DNA from: a virus
Length of the DNA: 64,000 nucleotides
Virus record (IMG/VR): IMGVR_UViG_3300022700_000208
Coordinates: 1 to 64,000 of that record
Direction: 5' to 3' (one strand)
Shown here: positions 21,758 to 29,063 of the stretch, one piece after another
Layout: each line of letters opens with the position of its first letter
Position numbering within the stretch: position 1 is the stretch's first letter
Program-made: the position numbers and the translations under genes
The notes under the pieces: model-generated
What the model was told of the DNA's origin: nothing
The model's database searches: none
The model's input: the letters and a program-made list of their open reading frames with translations, nothing else

Positions 21758-22981
21758 ATGGCTAGTAAAAAATCCTTTGATCTCAAAAAATTAGAAACTC
21801 AGGCTCTTGATTCCTATGATAGGTGGAAGTCAGAGGATTGCACTGAAACAAGAACTGATCTTTTTTATAAAGTGAGAGACTTGGCTCATGCAATTCTTAG
21901 TGTTGGGGATTGGGAGAAATACAATATAGATATAGAAGAAACTGCTTATGATTATGCTATCTATCTTTTTGAGAGAATATTAACTGGATTTAGGCTTGAG
22001 CCAAAAGAGAATGGAACAAGATTCCCTCTTCAGCATTATATGAACCTCAATATTAGGCACGTTATTATAACTCTGGGGGATGATGAGCTTTTCAAAAGTC
22101 TGGTTGAGGACATGGAATATTTACTGGATACTACTGAATCGAGTGAGATTGAAGAGGAAATCCAGCTTGAGAACCAATTTGAACTTAAAGATCTTAAACT
22201 CACCCTCTATAAGTCTCTCAGGGTATTTTATTCTGAGGAGGAAATAAGAAGGCTTTTGCCCATAAGCTTGGAATTTATATCAGAGGTAAGCAGGAAGAAT
22301 ATACCTAATACAGCTCCTGATGATGTTGCTGATTTCAGTTTAGTTCTTATTGCTTTAGCTAAAAGAGTTATCAAGGACAATAATGTTACTTATCCCTACA
22401 ATGGATCAAAAACAGAGCTTAGGCAGATTTTAAATTCTTCTGTTAGAAGTTCTGTGTTTTTGGCTTCGGTAGTTAATACAGATTTTTTCCCCAAGGAACT
22501 TTTATTGTCAGTGGATACAGATTCCCTTAGTCGTATTGTTAGTCTTATGGGTGGAAAGACAGTAAGAATACCCACACAAAGAGAGCTTGATACTTTGCTT
22601 GGGACAGTTATAACTCTTTCCAAAAATATAATTGAGGGAAAAACTACTAAAAAGGCTTTGGCTGAATCCAAGTCTGATTTTGATCTTGTTTTTTGTAATC
22701 AAATAAACATACAGAACTTTGTGTCTAAGTCCATGGAAAGTTATAAGTATTTTGGGAAAGATCAGGAGACTAAGCCCTTAATACATGCTTTGCTGAGTTC
22801 TATAAAGTCCATTGAGTCTATGATAGATGATTTGGTTAAAGAGAATAAGGAAAACATATCTGAAGAGGAAATAGAAACTTATTCAGAACTTAGTAAGAAA
22901 TTTTCTCATTTTGCTGAGTCTTTGGATTCGATGATTAAACCCAAAAAGGATTGGAGGAATTATGAAGACCTATACAGTTAA
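21758..22981 (+). CDS. Unknown protein, possible sigma-like factor
   Basis: 407 residues, mostly helical and acidic. A segment at ~70-110 (TAYDYAIYLFERILTGFRLE then TRFPLQHYMNLNIRHVI) resembles the spacing of sigma-70 region 2, and a later segment MGGKTVRIPTQRELDTLL resembles phage transcription-factor ends in which a GG-x-(I/V)-x-(I/V)-P strand precedes a helix. T4 encodes its late sigma factor gp55 near genes 46/47, so a late-transcription role is conceivable. The similarity is weak; unknown helical protein is the safe call. Confidence 0.35.
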   Translation: MASKKSFDLKKLETQALDSYDRWKSEDCTETRTDLFYKVRDLAHAILSVGDWEKYNIDIEETAYDYAIYLFERILTGFRLEPKENGTRFPLQHYMNLNIRHVIITLGDDELFKSLVEDMEYLLDTTESSEIEEEIQLENQFELKDLKLTLYKSLRVFYSEEEIRRLLPISLEFISEVSRKNIPNTAPDDVADFSLVLIALAKRVIKDNNVTYPYNGSKTELRQILNSSVRSSVFLASVVNTDFFPKELLLSVDTDSLSRIVSLMGGKTVRIPTQRELDTLLGTVITLSKNIIEGKTTKKALAESKSDFDLVFCNQINIQNFVSKSMESYKYFGKDQETKPLIHALLSSIKSIESMIDDLVKENKENISEEEIETYSELSKKFSHFAESLDSMIKPKKDWRNYEDLYS

Positions 22982-23168
22982 GGTTTGGCTAACTGAGGGA
23001 GGGGAAAAGACCTATTCCAATGTTATGGAGTATAGGAATCAGGATAATATTTTGGTTCTTACTCTTAGGGATGGATCAACTGTCAAATATGAACCCCAGG
23101 ATTATAGTCAGTCTGAAGTATCAGAGAATAAAATGGATGAACAGAAGTTAGGAGAAATGAATGAGTAG
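22962..23168 (+). CDS. Unknown small beta-type protein
   Basis: 68 residues; MKTYTVKVWLTEGGEKTYSN and ILVLTLRDGSTVKYEPQDY suggest a small beta-sandwich or SH3-like fold with an acidic tail. RBS TTGGAGGAATT; overlaps the previous gene by 20 bp. Confidence 0.7.
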   Translation: MKTYTVKVWLTEGGEKTYSNVMEYRNQDNILVLTLRDGSTVKYEPQDYSQSEVSENKMDEQKLGEMNE

Positions 23169-23177
23169 GAGTTTGGA

Positions 23178-23384
23178 ATGTTAGTAAAAGATCTTTTTGG
23201 GGTGGATGAGGAGGAGATTGAAGAAAAGGCAGAGAATGAAGAAAGGGGTGATTTTTGGACTAATTCCCTTTCTTTTTACAATCAGGTCAAAGACCGCGAT
23301 ATTCAAACATTAAGTAAAAAACAAACCAATTGGTTGGAAAAAATAGATGATCTAATACAACAGGAGGAAAACAATGGAGACTGA
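23178..23384 (+). CDS. Unknown small acidic protein
   Basis: 68 residues starting MLVKDLFGVDEEEIEEKAEN. The segment SLSFYNQVKDRDIQTLSKKQ followed by NWLEKIDDLI recalls a short motif often seen at the ends of phage primase or recombination accessory proteins, but no assignment is made. RBS TAGGAGTTTGG. Confidence 0.65.
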   Translation: MLVKDLFGVDEEEIEEKAENEERGDFWTNSLSFYNQVKDRDIQTLSKKQTNWLEKIDDLIQQEENNGD

Positions 23385-23829
23385 AGTCAACACAGAAAAC
23401 AACGTAACCAATATGAAAAAAGAGAGTGAAAAGGAAACTCTCACTCTTACTGCTTGGGAGGCTATAAATATTGAAAGAATTATAGCTTCCCAATCTTCAA
23501 AAGGTTCTGGAATTAAAGACCTTAGAATGATTAAGAGGGTTAGAGACAAACTCAATTCAAAAATTCCTGAAAGGCCCACTCAGCAAAAACCTGAGTATAA
23601 AGATCCTCAAAATCCTACAGAAGAGGAAAAGAAAAGGACTGTAGAGCTTCAACAGCAATTCCAAAAGGATGTTGAAGAGTATATCAATCAGGAGTTTGAG
23701 TTTGATTTTTCTTGGCAAGAAATGGCTCTTATCAAAGAGAGGCTTAAAAATTTCAATGGGTATCCTGAAGATTCTCAAAATGTGGATAGGTTTGTTCAGC
23801 TTTTTGATAAATTAGGGATTGAGGGATAA
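23374..23829 (+). CDS. Unknown acidic helical protein
   Basis: 151 residues. A Glu/Asn/Thr-rich start is followed by WEAINIERIIASQSSKG and a Pro/Gln linker (ERPTQQKPEYKDPQNPTEEE), then a helical half. No family recognised. RBS CAGGAGGAAAAC. Confidence 0.65.
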   Translation: METEVNTENNVTNMKKESEKETLTLTAWEAINIERIIASQSSKGSGIKDLRMIKRVRDKLNSKIPERPTQQKPEYKDPQNPTEEEKKRTVELQQQFQKDVEEYINQEFEFDFSWQEMALIKERLKNFNGYPEDSQNVDRFVQLFDKLGIEG

Positions 23830-23831
23830 TT

Positions 23832-24053
23832 ATGGCTGTAAGAGCAAGCAGAAAGAATTTTCCTGATAGAGTGAAAGCAAGAAGAGAGTCAGCCAAAAAA
23901 CGTCTTGAGGAGCGGCTGGCTCTCTCAGACTCTGATCTCATATCTAGCTCTAAGAGATTTAAAGGTAAAAAAGAATTCCCTGCTGAAGAGGTTAATGAGT
24001 TCAGGTCTGAGCTGAAGGAACAATTATCAATTCTTGAGGAAAGGATTAAGTGA
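23832..24053 (+). CDS. Unknown basic helical protein
   Basis: 73 residues, Arg/Lys-rich N-terminal half (VRASRKNFPDRVKARRESAK) and acidic helical C-terminus. Two bases after the previous stop. Function unknown; nucleic-acid contact is possible from the charge. Confidence 0.65.
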   Translation: MAVRASRKNFPDRVKARRESAKKRLEERLALSDSDLISSSKRFKGKKEFPAEEVNEFRSELKEQLSILEERIK

Positions 24054-24220
24054 TGGAATGGGAATGGGGCTTTAAATTTAAGATTGGAAATATAGCTCTT
24101 TTGAGAAAGAAAGATAAATATGGTGGGGCCAAATGGGCTATTGGACTATATACAGATTCTTTAGGAGATGGTGACAAGTCTTGGAAAGTGACCAGATTTG
24201 AATGGGGTTCAATAAAATGA
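24053..24220 (+). CDS. Unknown 55-residue protein
   Basis: ATG at 24053 shares its A with the previous stop (TGATG). The protein starts MEWEWGFKFKIGNIALLRKK and ends RFEWGSIK; a Trp-rich beta pattern. The next gene starts at the ATGA overlap with its stop, supporting real translation. Confidence 0.65.
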   Translation: MEWEWGFKFKIGNIALLRKKDKYGGAKWAIGLYTDSLGDGDKSWKVTRFEWGSIK

Positions 24221-24375
24221 AAGAAGGAGATCCTCAAGGTCCATTAGGAGCTTTTTTTGGATTTGTCTTTTTTATGATTCTCCTGGGAGTTTTCATGTGG
24301 ATAACTCTCTGGTCTCTTCAGACCTCCTGTGATGTCCTCCCTTGGGTTCCAGAAATATGTGGGGTTTCTCAATGA
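24217..24375 (+). CDS. Unknown 52-residue membrane protein
   Basis: ATGA overlap with the previous gene and ATGA-type overlap with the next. A single strong transmembrane segment (GAFFGFVFFMILLGVFMWIT) is followed by two cysteines (SCDVLPWVPEICG) that would lie on the far side. Small phage inner-membrane proteins include lysis-timing and host-takeover factors; no assignment is possible. Confidence 0.65.
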   Translation: MKEGDPQGPLGAFFGFVFFMILLGVFMWITLWSLQTSCDVLPWVPEICGVSQ

Positions 24376-24644
24376 GTGAGAAAAGGCTCATAATTTATGG
24401 AAATCCCATTTTATTTAGTGAGTGGATGGAATGTAAGAAAAAGGCTGAATCTTTGGGACATCAAGTACAGAACATGGCTTCTATTATTCAGAATGAGATG
24501 AATATTCCAAAGAGCCAACTTACCGAATATAAGAAGCAATTGATGGATTTTCACTCTGACCTTGATCAGTTGAGAAAAGATGTTGATAATTTGTTTTCAA
24601 AGACACTTGAGGAAATAGTTTATTCTAATGAGTTCCCGTTTTGA
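24372..24644 (+). CDS. Unknown helical protein
   Basis: 90 residues from ATG at 24372, overlapping the membrane-protein stop. Heptad-rich helix LTEYKKQLMDFHSDLDQLRK and onwards. No family recognised. Confidence 0.65.
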   Translation: MSEKRLIIYGNPILFSEWMECKKKAESLGHQVQNMASIIQNEMNIPKSQLTEYKKQLMDFHSDLDQLRKDVDNLFSKTLEEIVYSNEFPF

Positions 24645-24943
24645 GCAAGAAGCAAGAGGTATTGTACAGAATTCAGTTTCGTCACGACAAGCTTGGCATT
24701 ATCCAGTTTTTTGCCAAGAGTCTGGACCTGTATTCAATACCCCTTATTCATGCTGAGGAAATTTGCCAAGATCCAACGGTGATCTCTAAATTTTTAAGAA
24801 AGGGTGAGTCTGTGAGGTTTAGCAATTTCTCAGGAACAAAAAAAGTGACTTTCCCTTATTATCAGCTTGTTTTGGCTGAGGAGCTTGAGCCTGTTCCCAA
24901 TAATAATCTCAAGCCTATCAAGAAAGAAGAGGAGAATGGGTAG
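24641..24943 (+). CDS. Unknown protein, TTG start
   Basis: 100 residues. TTG at 24641 overlaps the previous TGA; there is no strong RBS, so re-initiation after the upstream gene is likely. Starts (M)SKKQEVLYRIQFRHDKLGI. The FSNFSGTKKVTFPYYQLVLA segment looks like a beta-barrel. Function unknown. Confidence 0.6.
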   Translation: MSKKQEVLYRIQFRHDKLGIIQFFAKSLDLYSIPLIHAEEICQDPTVISKFLRKGESVRFSNFSGTKKVTFPYYQLVLAEELEPVPNNNLKPIKKEEENG

Positions 24944-25126
24944 ATGGATATAAGCCAATACATCTTTATTTTTGTTCTTAGTGTTTCGGGGCTTTATCTT
25001 ATTTGCCTTCCTATAAAACATCGTTTAGGACTAATACCTAGTCCAGAATCCTTCCTTACCTTTCTGTTTCTCCTGCTCATCTTTTTTCTGTCAGCTCTTT
25101 TGCTTTTTCCGATCCGTAAAATTTAA
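24944..25126 (+). CDS. Unknown membrane protein, two TM segments
   Basis: 60 residues with two hydrophobic segments, YIFIFVLSVSGLYLICLPI and FLTFLFLLLIFFLSALLLF, separated by a short charged loop. A holin-like hairpin topology is possible, but no lysis gene neighbours it. Last gene before a conserved promoter-like element. Confidence 0.65.
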   Translation: MDISQYIFIFVLSVSGLYLICLPIKHRLGLIPSPESFLTFLFLLLIFFLSALLLFPIRKI

Positions 25127-25149
25127 AATTTCCGTTTTCCTAGTAGAGG
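25115..25149 (+). promoter_or_regulatory. Conserved upstream element, class 2
   Basis: CGTAAAATTTAAA then ATTTCCGTTTTCCTAGTAG and AGG. A second copy lies at 49463-49497, 44 nt before the prohead protease gene. The shared 22-nt 3' block differs at one base. It is followed here by CATATAAAG and TATTATAAT. Read as a phage (probably late) promoter or activator site. Confidence 0.6.
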
Positions 25150-25207
25150 GACTTTTCATATAAAGTCAGATTTTCTTGATATTATAATGCACTGCATAGG
25201 AATTGAT

Positions 25208-25438
25208 ATGAAAGCACCGAGTCTAAAAAACCTTGTTTTGGAGGCCAAGATCCCTGAGGAGGATTTAGATCAGATCCATACTATGGCTCAGGACGGTGCC
25301 GATCCTTCAGGAGCTATATCTCACCTTGGCAAGAAATTTAAAGTAAACCCACAGGAAGTTGAGAGCGCTTTTAAGAAGCGTTTTGGGAAGTCCCCTGGGG
25401 ATATGGCCAAGGAAAACCAACCAGACGGTGATGATTGA
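25208..25438 (+). CDS. Unknown small helical protein
   Basis: 76 residues from ATG at 25208 (RBS TAGGA), preferred to an in-frame ATG at 25187 without RBS. Starts MKAPSLKNLVLEAKIPEEDL, reminiscent of the shared MKAKxLKxLV leader of the later genes. The middle IHTMAQDGADPSGAISHLGK resembles a small helical bundle. First gene after the class 2 element. Confidence 0.6.
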   Translation: MKAPSLKNLVLEAKIPEEDLDQIHTMAQDGADPSGAISHLGKKFKVNPQEVESAFKKRFGKSPGDMAKENQPDGDD

Positions 25439-25537
25439 TTTTGAAGGGCTCATCCCTTGCTGAAGGTCAGTTGCTGCTGCCCCATTCTGAGGGCGCTGAG
25501 CCCTTTAAATTATGCCTAGCGTTATTAGGAGTTGTTA

Positions 25538-25690
25538 GTGTCAGACGCTAATAAGTCAGAACAATCTGTTAATGCCTTGGGGGCCATCCCCAAGGCAGGA
25601 ATAGCTGTAGTTAAGGCAAAAAATGTCCAAAGGTCTCGAAGAAGGGCCAAGGAACTCCTTAAAAAGATGAGGAATGTAGGGGTTGAATGA
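25538..25690 (+). CDS. Unknown 50-residue basic protein, GTG start
   Basis: GTG at 25538 with AGGAG 7 nt upstream. The peptide begins (M)SDANKSEQSVNALGAIPK and ends in a basic helix (RSRRRAKELLKKMRN). The RBS and start lie inside a possible hairpin formed by TAGCGT (25517-25522) and ACGCTA (25545-25550), which could repress initiation. Confidence 0.55.
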   Translation: MSDANKSEQSVNALGAIPKAGIAVVKAKNVQRSRRRAKELLKKMRNVGVE

Positions 25691-25958
25691 ATGCCAGGTA
25701 TCAGGCTGCCATGAACATGGAGATTATTTCCCCGTACTTTTACTCAGAGAACTCGACGATGATCCCAATTCTAAGCATGTTGAAGAAACTGTCCTCTTTC
25801 AATTCTATTGCGTTCACCATATTAAAGACCTGACCTGGGAAGACATAGTAGATCCCCTGGTTTGGGAGGATATAAACAATGAAAGGCTCAGACACGACCT
25901 TGAGGTTTTCGACTCTAGCATTTGTGATTTTCAGTGGCGTAGTTCTCTTGATGAGTAG
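25683..25958 (+). CDS. Small zinc-binding protein, TTG start
   Basis: 91 residues from TTG at 25683, overlapping the previous gene by 8 bp. CQVSGCHEHGDYFPVLLL followed by QFYCVHHIKD gives a C-x4-C-x2-H ... C-x2-H arrangement, typical of small phage zinc-binding proteins of unknown role. The last 80 bp overlap the lipoprotein gene in another frame; the zinc motif supports this frame being real at least in its first two thirds. Confidence 0.55.
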   Translation: MNECQVSGCHEHGDYFPVLLLRELDDDPNSKHVEETVLFQFYCVHHIKDLTWEDIVDPLVWEDINNERLRHDLEVFDSSICDFQWRSSLDE

Positions 25959-27084
25959 CGGGTGCGCATCAAAAAGGTTTGTGGTGGAGCCTATAGATGC
26001 CAAAATTCCTGAACTTAAGTTTGAGTATTGGAAGGATGGTTCCTGGCATCCAGCTCATGGCCATGCTGGGGCCTATTTCTCGGAATCTGATAAGAAAAAA
26101 TTCCGAATTAAAACCCACAAAGAGGGTGGGGATTGCCAATTTGTCTATGTAGATGGGGATACCCATTTCACTAGGGAATGTGATGAAAAGAGTGAAATAA
26201 CCCTGAATTTGGGCAAGTACAGGCAAAACAGTCCTGAGGTTATTGGTTTTTCAGTGACTATGGAAAATTCAGGAACTCAGCAGGGATACTTTTATCCTCT
26301 GATGAGAAATCAATATGAGCCCTTGCCAGTTAGTTTTAAATGCCCTTATTCTAAGAAAAATGGATCAATATCGGTATGTAGCAGACCTGCAACATATCGG
26401 TTTCTTTTTGATGTTAGTATAAAGTCTCAGGGGGAGGGGGATCTTCTCTTTACCAGGAAATGCAATGGTGAGGAGAAGATTTCTGAAACCCTTAATGTGA
26501 GTGGTCCAGAAACAAAAACCCTTTCCATTTCTTCAGATAAAGCTAATTTTTGTGTAGTTGGGCTGGCTTTAAGGCAAGGATCAACCCGAAAATCACAAAG
26601 GATCTATGTAAGATTTTATGATCCTGAGTACATTCCTCTTTCATCTCCAGAGATAACCAAGAAGGATGATGGGTTTAAGATATGCGCACCTGAGGATTAT
26701 GAGCTTCTTAGTATTAACGGAAAGGATTATTCCAATTCTTTCTTTTCAGATTCTTGCAAGACAGTAGAGAGCAGCCATGTTGAGGTTCTTGTTTGGGATG
26801 ATGTAGGGCGGCTCAGTCGGGTTGTGTCTTCCTTGAATGGCCGTAAAACTTCCTTGTACCTGAGCCGCATAAATAAGAATAGCACAACCAACTATTTCAC
26901 TAAGTCCAGATATAGTTGGGGTTTTTATGAGGACTTATACAAATGGGGTTATCCTAAGCTGAGGGATTATTGTCCTAAAGAAAAGACGGAATGCATGAGA
27001 GATAAAGCTAAAGCTCTCATGGATAGTCCCACGGTTATTTCAGCCGTTGAGAGTTGGGATGGCTCCCTTTTAAAGGGGGACTAA
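25879..27084 (+). CDS. Predicted lipoprotein, unknown function
   Basis: 401 residues with strong RBS GGGAGGATATAAACA. The N-terminus has a basic start, a hydrophobic core (LAFVIFSGVVLLM) and a relaxed lipobox SSGC with Cys29, so export and lipidation are likely. The mature part is beta-rich with about ten cysteines in spaced pairs (GGDCQFVYVDGDTHFTREC; SFKCPYS/SVCSRP), suggesting disulfides in the periplasm. No family is recognised. Phage-encoded lipoproteins are known to cause superinfection exclusion by blocking receptors, and others act in lysis; either could apply. It is much longer than typical exclusion lipoproteins (under 150 residues). Confidence 0.75.
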   Translation: MKGSDTTLRFSTLAFVIFSGVVLLMSSGCASKRFVVEPIDAKIPELKFEYWKDGSWHPAHGHAGAYFSESDKKKFRIKTHKEGGDCQFVYVDGDTHFTRECDEKSEITLNLGKYRQNSPEVIGFSVTMENSGTQQGYFYPLMRNQYEPLPVSFKCPYSKKNGSISVCSRPATYRFLFDVSIKSQGEGDLLFTRKCNGEEKISETLNVSGPETKTLSISSDKANFCVVGLALRQGSTRKSQRIYVRFYDPEYIPLSSPEITKKDDGFKICAPEDYELLSINGKDYSNSFFSDSCKTVESSHVEVLVWDDVGRLSRVVSSLNGRKTSLYLSRINKNSTTNYFTKSRYSWGFYEDLYKWGYPKLRDYCPKEKTECMRDKAKALMDSPTVISAVESWDGSLLKGD

Positions 27085-27085
27085 A

Positions 27086-27415
27086 ATGGAAATAAGAAAT
27101 CTTGCAAGTCACTTAGCTTCCTACGGAGTAACTGTACGGGAGGCTGAAATTATTTTGGAGGTATCCAAGGGATTCACTAACAAGGAAGTTGCAAGCAAGC
27201 TTTTTGTCACAGAAAAAACCATCAAATTCCATCTGACAAATATATTTAAGAAGCTCTCTGTAAAAAGCAGAAGCCAATTGATTGTGGCTGTGAATCCTTT
27301 AATAAATAAGATTCAACAGTCTCAACCCCAGGAAAAAGAGGAAAAACCCAAAGAAGATCCAAGTTTTCCTTCAAACGTGCCAACTCTTCCAGGAGGGCAT
27401 GAGGTTGATGTTTAG
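27086..27415 (+). CDS. LuxR-type helix-turn-helix protein
   Basis: 109 residues. Residues ~14-70 fit the GerE/LuxR DNA-binding domain: VTVREAEIILEVSKGFTNKE, VASKLFVTEKTIKFHLTNI and FKKLSVKSRSQLI. There is no receiver or ligand domain, and the C-terminal 40 residues are a Pro/Glu/Lys-rich linker. A stand-alone LuxR domain would bind DNA as a dimer; it may control phage or host genes. RBS GGGGGAC one base after the lipoprotein stop, so the two are one operon. Confidence 0.9.
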   Translation: MEIRNLASHLASYGVTVREAEIILEVSKGFTNKEVASKLFVTEKTIKFHLTNIFKKLSVKSRSQLIVAVNPLINKIQQSQPQEKEEKPKEDPSFPSNVPTLPGGHEVDV

Positions 27416-27424
27416 GGAGCCATT

Positions 27425-27709
27425 ATGGGTGAAGCATTTTCTGAGATTATCAAAGAGCATGGGGTGGACATTGTTACATTTGGTGGGAACATACACCCTT
27501 ATCTGGGGGCAGCTTTGGCTGTTTTACTTAGTATCGCTCTTGCTTATCTTGGCATTAGGGCCAAAAATAATAAGTTAAGAAAAGACATGGCCAAGGCAGC
27601 TAAGGATGTTCAAAAACAGACCTCAAAGGACCAGGACACGGCCAATTCAGTCAATAATGAGGTCGATAATTTCCTAGAAAAAGAGGAGAAAAATAAAAAT
27701 GGACAGTAG
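27425..27709 (+). CDS. Small membrane protein
   Basis: 94 residues: short extracytoplasmic start, one TM segment (YLGAALAVLLSIALAYLGIR) and a charged, probably coiled-coil cytoplasmic tail. Holin-like or scaffold-tether roles are possible; no lysin is adjacent. RBS TTAGGGAGCC. Confidence 0.65.
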   Translation: MGEAFSEIIKEHGVDIVTFGGNIHPYLGAALAVLLSIALAYLGIRAKNNKLRKDMAKAAKDVQKQTSKDQDTANSVNNEVDNFLEKEEKNKNGQ

Positions 27710-27947
27710 GAAATGTCCTGTCTGTGGTGTCCTTGAGCGCCATGCCAGCAATTGCAGGCTTAAAAAAGCAATAGAATCTCATCAAGGAAAGCCACGGGAG
27801 CAAAGAAAACAAGCTCATTATCAGAGAGTTTTATCTTCCACGGGAAAGAACAAAAGAAAGAATACGCTCAAACAATTAAAAATCCAAAAGGAAAAGGAGA
27901 AGCGAAATGAACTCAAAGGCGAGCAACCTACTCAGCAAGATCAGTGA
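27699..27947 (+). CDS. Small basic zinc-finger protein
   Basis: 82 residues with a CPVCGVLERHASNC start (C-x2-C-x6-H-x3-C), then a long Lys/Arg/Gln-rich tail. Likely nucleic-acid binding. Overlaps both neighbours (11 and 41 bp). RBS AGAGGAGA. Confidence 0.65.
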   Translation: MDSRKCPVCGVLERHASNCRLKKAIESHQGKPREQRKQAHYQRVLSSTGKNKRKNTLKQLKIQKEKEKRNELKGEQPTQQDQ

Positions 27948-28167
27948 TTCCAAGAATGAGCAAGATGAGCCCCCAGAGGTCACTCAACTGGCCAAGGATC
28001 TGATTGATACTCCCAGCTCGGACAGCAATGATGATCAGGGCCAATTTGTCCAGCTCTTAAAGGGCATGGCTTTTTCCAAAGATTCTAATTCTGATGAATT
28101 TATGAAGCGTCTCATGGACATGGTAAACCAGAAGAACTTTGGAGACCTTACTAAGAAGAGTCAATGA
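27907..28167 (+). CDS. Leader-family protein 1 (MNSKASNLLSKI)
   Basis: 86 residues, first member of the set that shares an N-terminal leader of the form M-x-K-A-x-x-L-x-x-x. Here MNSKASNLLSKISDSKNE. The rest is acidic and low-complexity with a helix DEFMKRLMDMVNQKNF. RBS AAAGGAG. If the leader is a head-targeting propeptide, the mature protein would start after about residue 15-20; this is inference. Confidence 0.7.
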   Translation: MNSKASNLLSKISDSKNEQDEPPEVTQLAKDLIDTPSSDSNDDQGQFVQLLKGMAFSKDSNSDEFMKRLMDMVNQKNFGDLTKKSQ

Positions 28168-28367
28168 GGTATAGCTGCCCAAATTGCAAGGCTCTCAGGA
28201 AAGAGGAGAAGTTCCATAAGGAGATCAAAGTTCGGGATGTGATTTACGAGTGTGGGACTTACCTTAGGCTCTTTCTTTGGGAGAACAATCGCTACAAATG
28301 GAATATCAATTGCCAACCAATAGGAGAGGAAAATGAAAGCAAAAGATCTAAAAAACCTGGTCGATGA
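28164..28367 (+). CDS. Small zinc-finger protein
   Basis: 67 residues. RYSCPNCKALRKEE near the start and YECGTYLR further on give three to four cysteines (with NINCQP) in a zinc-ribbon-like spacing. ATGA overlap with the previous gene. Confidence 0.6.
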   Translation: MRYSCPNCKALRKEEKFHKEIKVRDVIYECGTYLRLFLWENNRYKWNINCQPIGEENESKRSKKPGR

Positions 28368-28545
28368 AGTCAAAACAGATGAGCAAGAATCTGGAGATAT
28401 CATGAAGTTTAAGCAGGGAACTGAGTTTGAAGGCTTGGTTGCTCGTGTCTTGAAACGCAATGAAGACGGCACTGTGGATGTGTACGTAGGAAGCTCCTAC
28501 AGGCAGGGTGTGTCTGCTGATGATCTTGAGCCAGCTAATGATTAA
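28333..28545 (+). CDS. Leader-family protein 2 (MKAKDLKNLVDEV)
   Basis: 70 residues. Leader MKAKDLKNLVDEVKTDEQ; then a small beta domain GTEFEGLVARVLKRNEDG with VDVYVGSSYRQGV, like an SH3/translation-protein-type barrel. RBS TAGGAGAGG. Last gene before a terminator. Confidence 0.7.
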   Translation: MKAKDLKNLVDEVKTDEQESGDIMKFKQGTEFEGLVARVLKRNEDGTVDVYVGSSYRQGVSADDLEPAND

Positions 28546-28555
28546 TCTCCTGGAT

Positions 28556-28576
28556 GGCCGAAATCACTCAGGAATT
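28556..28576 (+). repeat. Direct repeat, copy 1
   Basis: GGCCGAAAT-C-ACTCAGGAATT. Copy 2 at 28657-28677 differs at one base. The pair brackets the terminator and a short hairpin just upstream of the homing endonuclease genes. Confidence 0.55.
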
Positions 28577-28585
28577 TTAAAAGTT

Positions 28586-28618
28586 AAAGCCCATTTTTGT
28601 TAACTTATGGGCTTTTTC
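28586..28618 (+). terminator. Rho-independent terminator
   Basis: AAAGCCCAT, loop, ATGGGCTTT then TTCTG; a flanking AAGTTAA/TTAACTT pair extends the stem region. Ends the accessory transcript before the HNH genes. Confidence 0.75.
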
Positions 28619-28640
28619 TGTGGACTTGAAGGCTAGAAAT

Positions 28641-28677
28641 AGGGACTTTTCTAGCAGGCCGAAATTACTCAGGAATT
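28641..28677 (+). repeat. Hairpin and direct repeat, copy 2
   Basis: GCTAGAAA/TTTCTAGC hairpin around TAGGGACT at about 28632-28655, followed by GGCCGAAAT-T-ACTCAGGAATT at 28657-28677. Confidence 0.5.
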
Positions 28678-28691
28678 GAGGAGATCCAGGG

Positions 28692-29063
28692 ATGGGATCA
28701 AAATCAAAGAGAATTCTGGAGATTCTGTCAGACAGAATTAAAGGGAAAGCTCCTAAGGGGGCTAGAAGGCATAAGGATTGGAAAAAGGTTAAAAAGAAGC
28801 ATCTTAAGGAAAATCCTGAATGCGTTGTATGTGCTTCCAGGAAAAAGCTAACGGTTCATCACATAGTTCCTTTTCATTTGGCTCCAGACTTAGAATTAGA
28901 ACCTTCCAATCTTATAACTCTTTGTGAGAAGGGACGTTATGGTTCTAGAAACTGTCACCTTCTTTGGGGACACAGAGGAGCTTGGCAAAGAACTAATCAT
29001 ACAGTAAGAGAAGATGTTTATCTTTGGAGGAGAAGGTTACAAGGATGGGAAGACCAAGATTAG
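28692..29063 (+). CDS. HNH endonuclease
   Basis: 123 residues. HNH core with zinc-binding cysteines: ECVVCASRKKLTVHHIVPFH (Cys44, Cys47, His56, His57), then EPSNLITLCE and NCHLLWGHRG. This is the small HNH type found as free-standing homing or packaging-associated nuclease in phages. It lies two genes upstream of the terminase small subunit, the location of HNH nucleases that help cos cleavage in some phages, but the adjacent AP2-type homing enzyme makes homing at least as likely. RBS GAGGAGATCC. Confidence 0.88.
   Translation: MGSKSKRILEILSDRIKGKAPKGARRHKDWKKVKKKHLKENPECVVCASRKKLTVHHIVPFHLAPDLELEPSNLITLCEKGRYGSRNCHLLWGHRGAWQRTNHTVREDVYLWRRRLQGWEDQD

Noticed and set aside
28625-28660. Third class 2 element (AATAGGGACTTTTC resembles 25142-25156)
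   Set aside because: The upstream ATTTCCGTTTTCC block is absent and the sequence forms its own hairpin.
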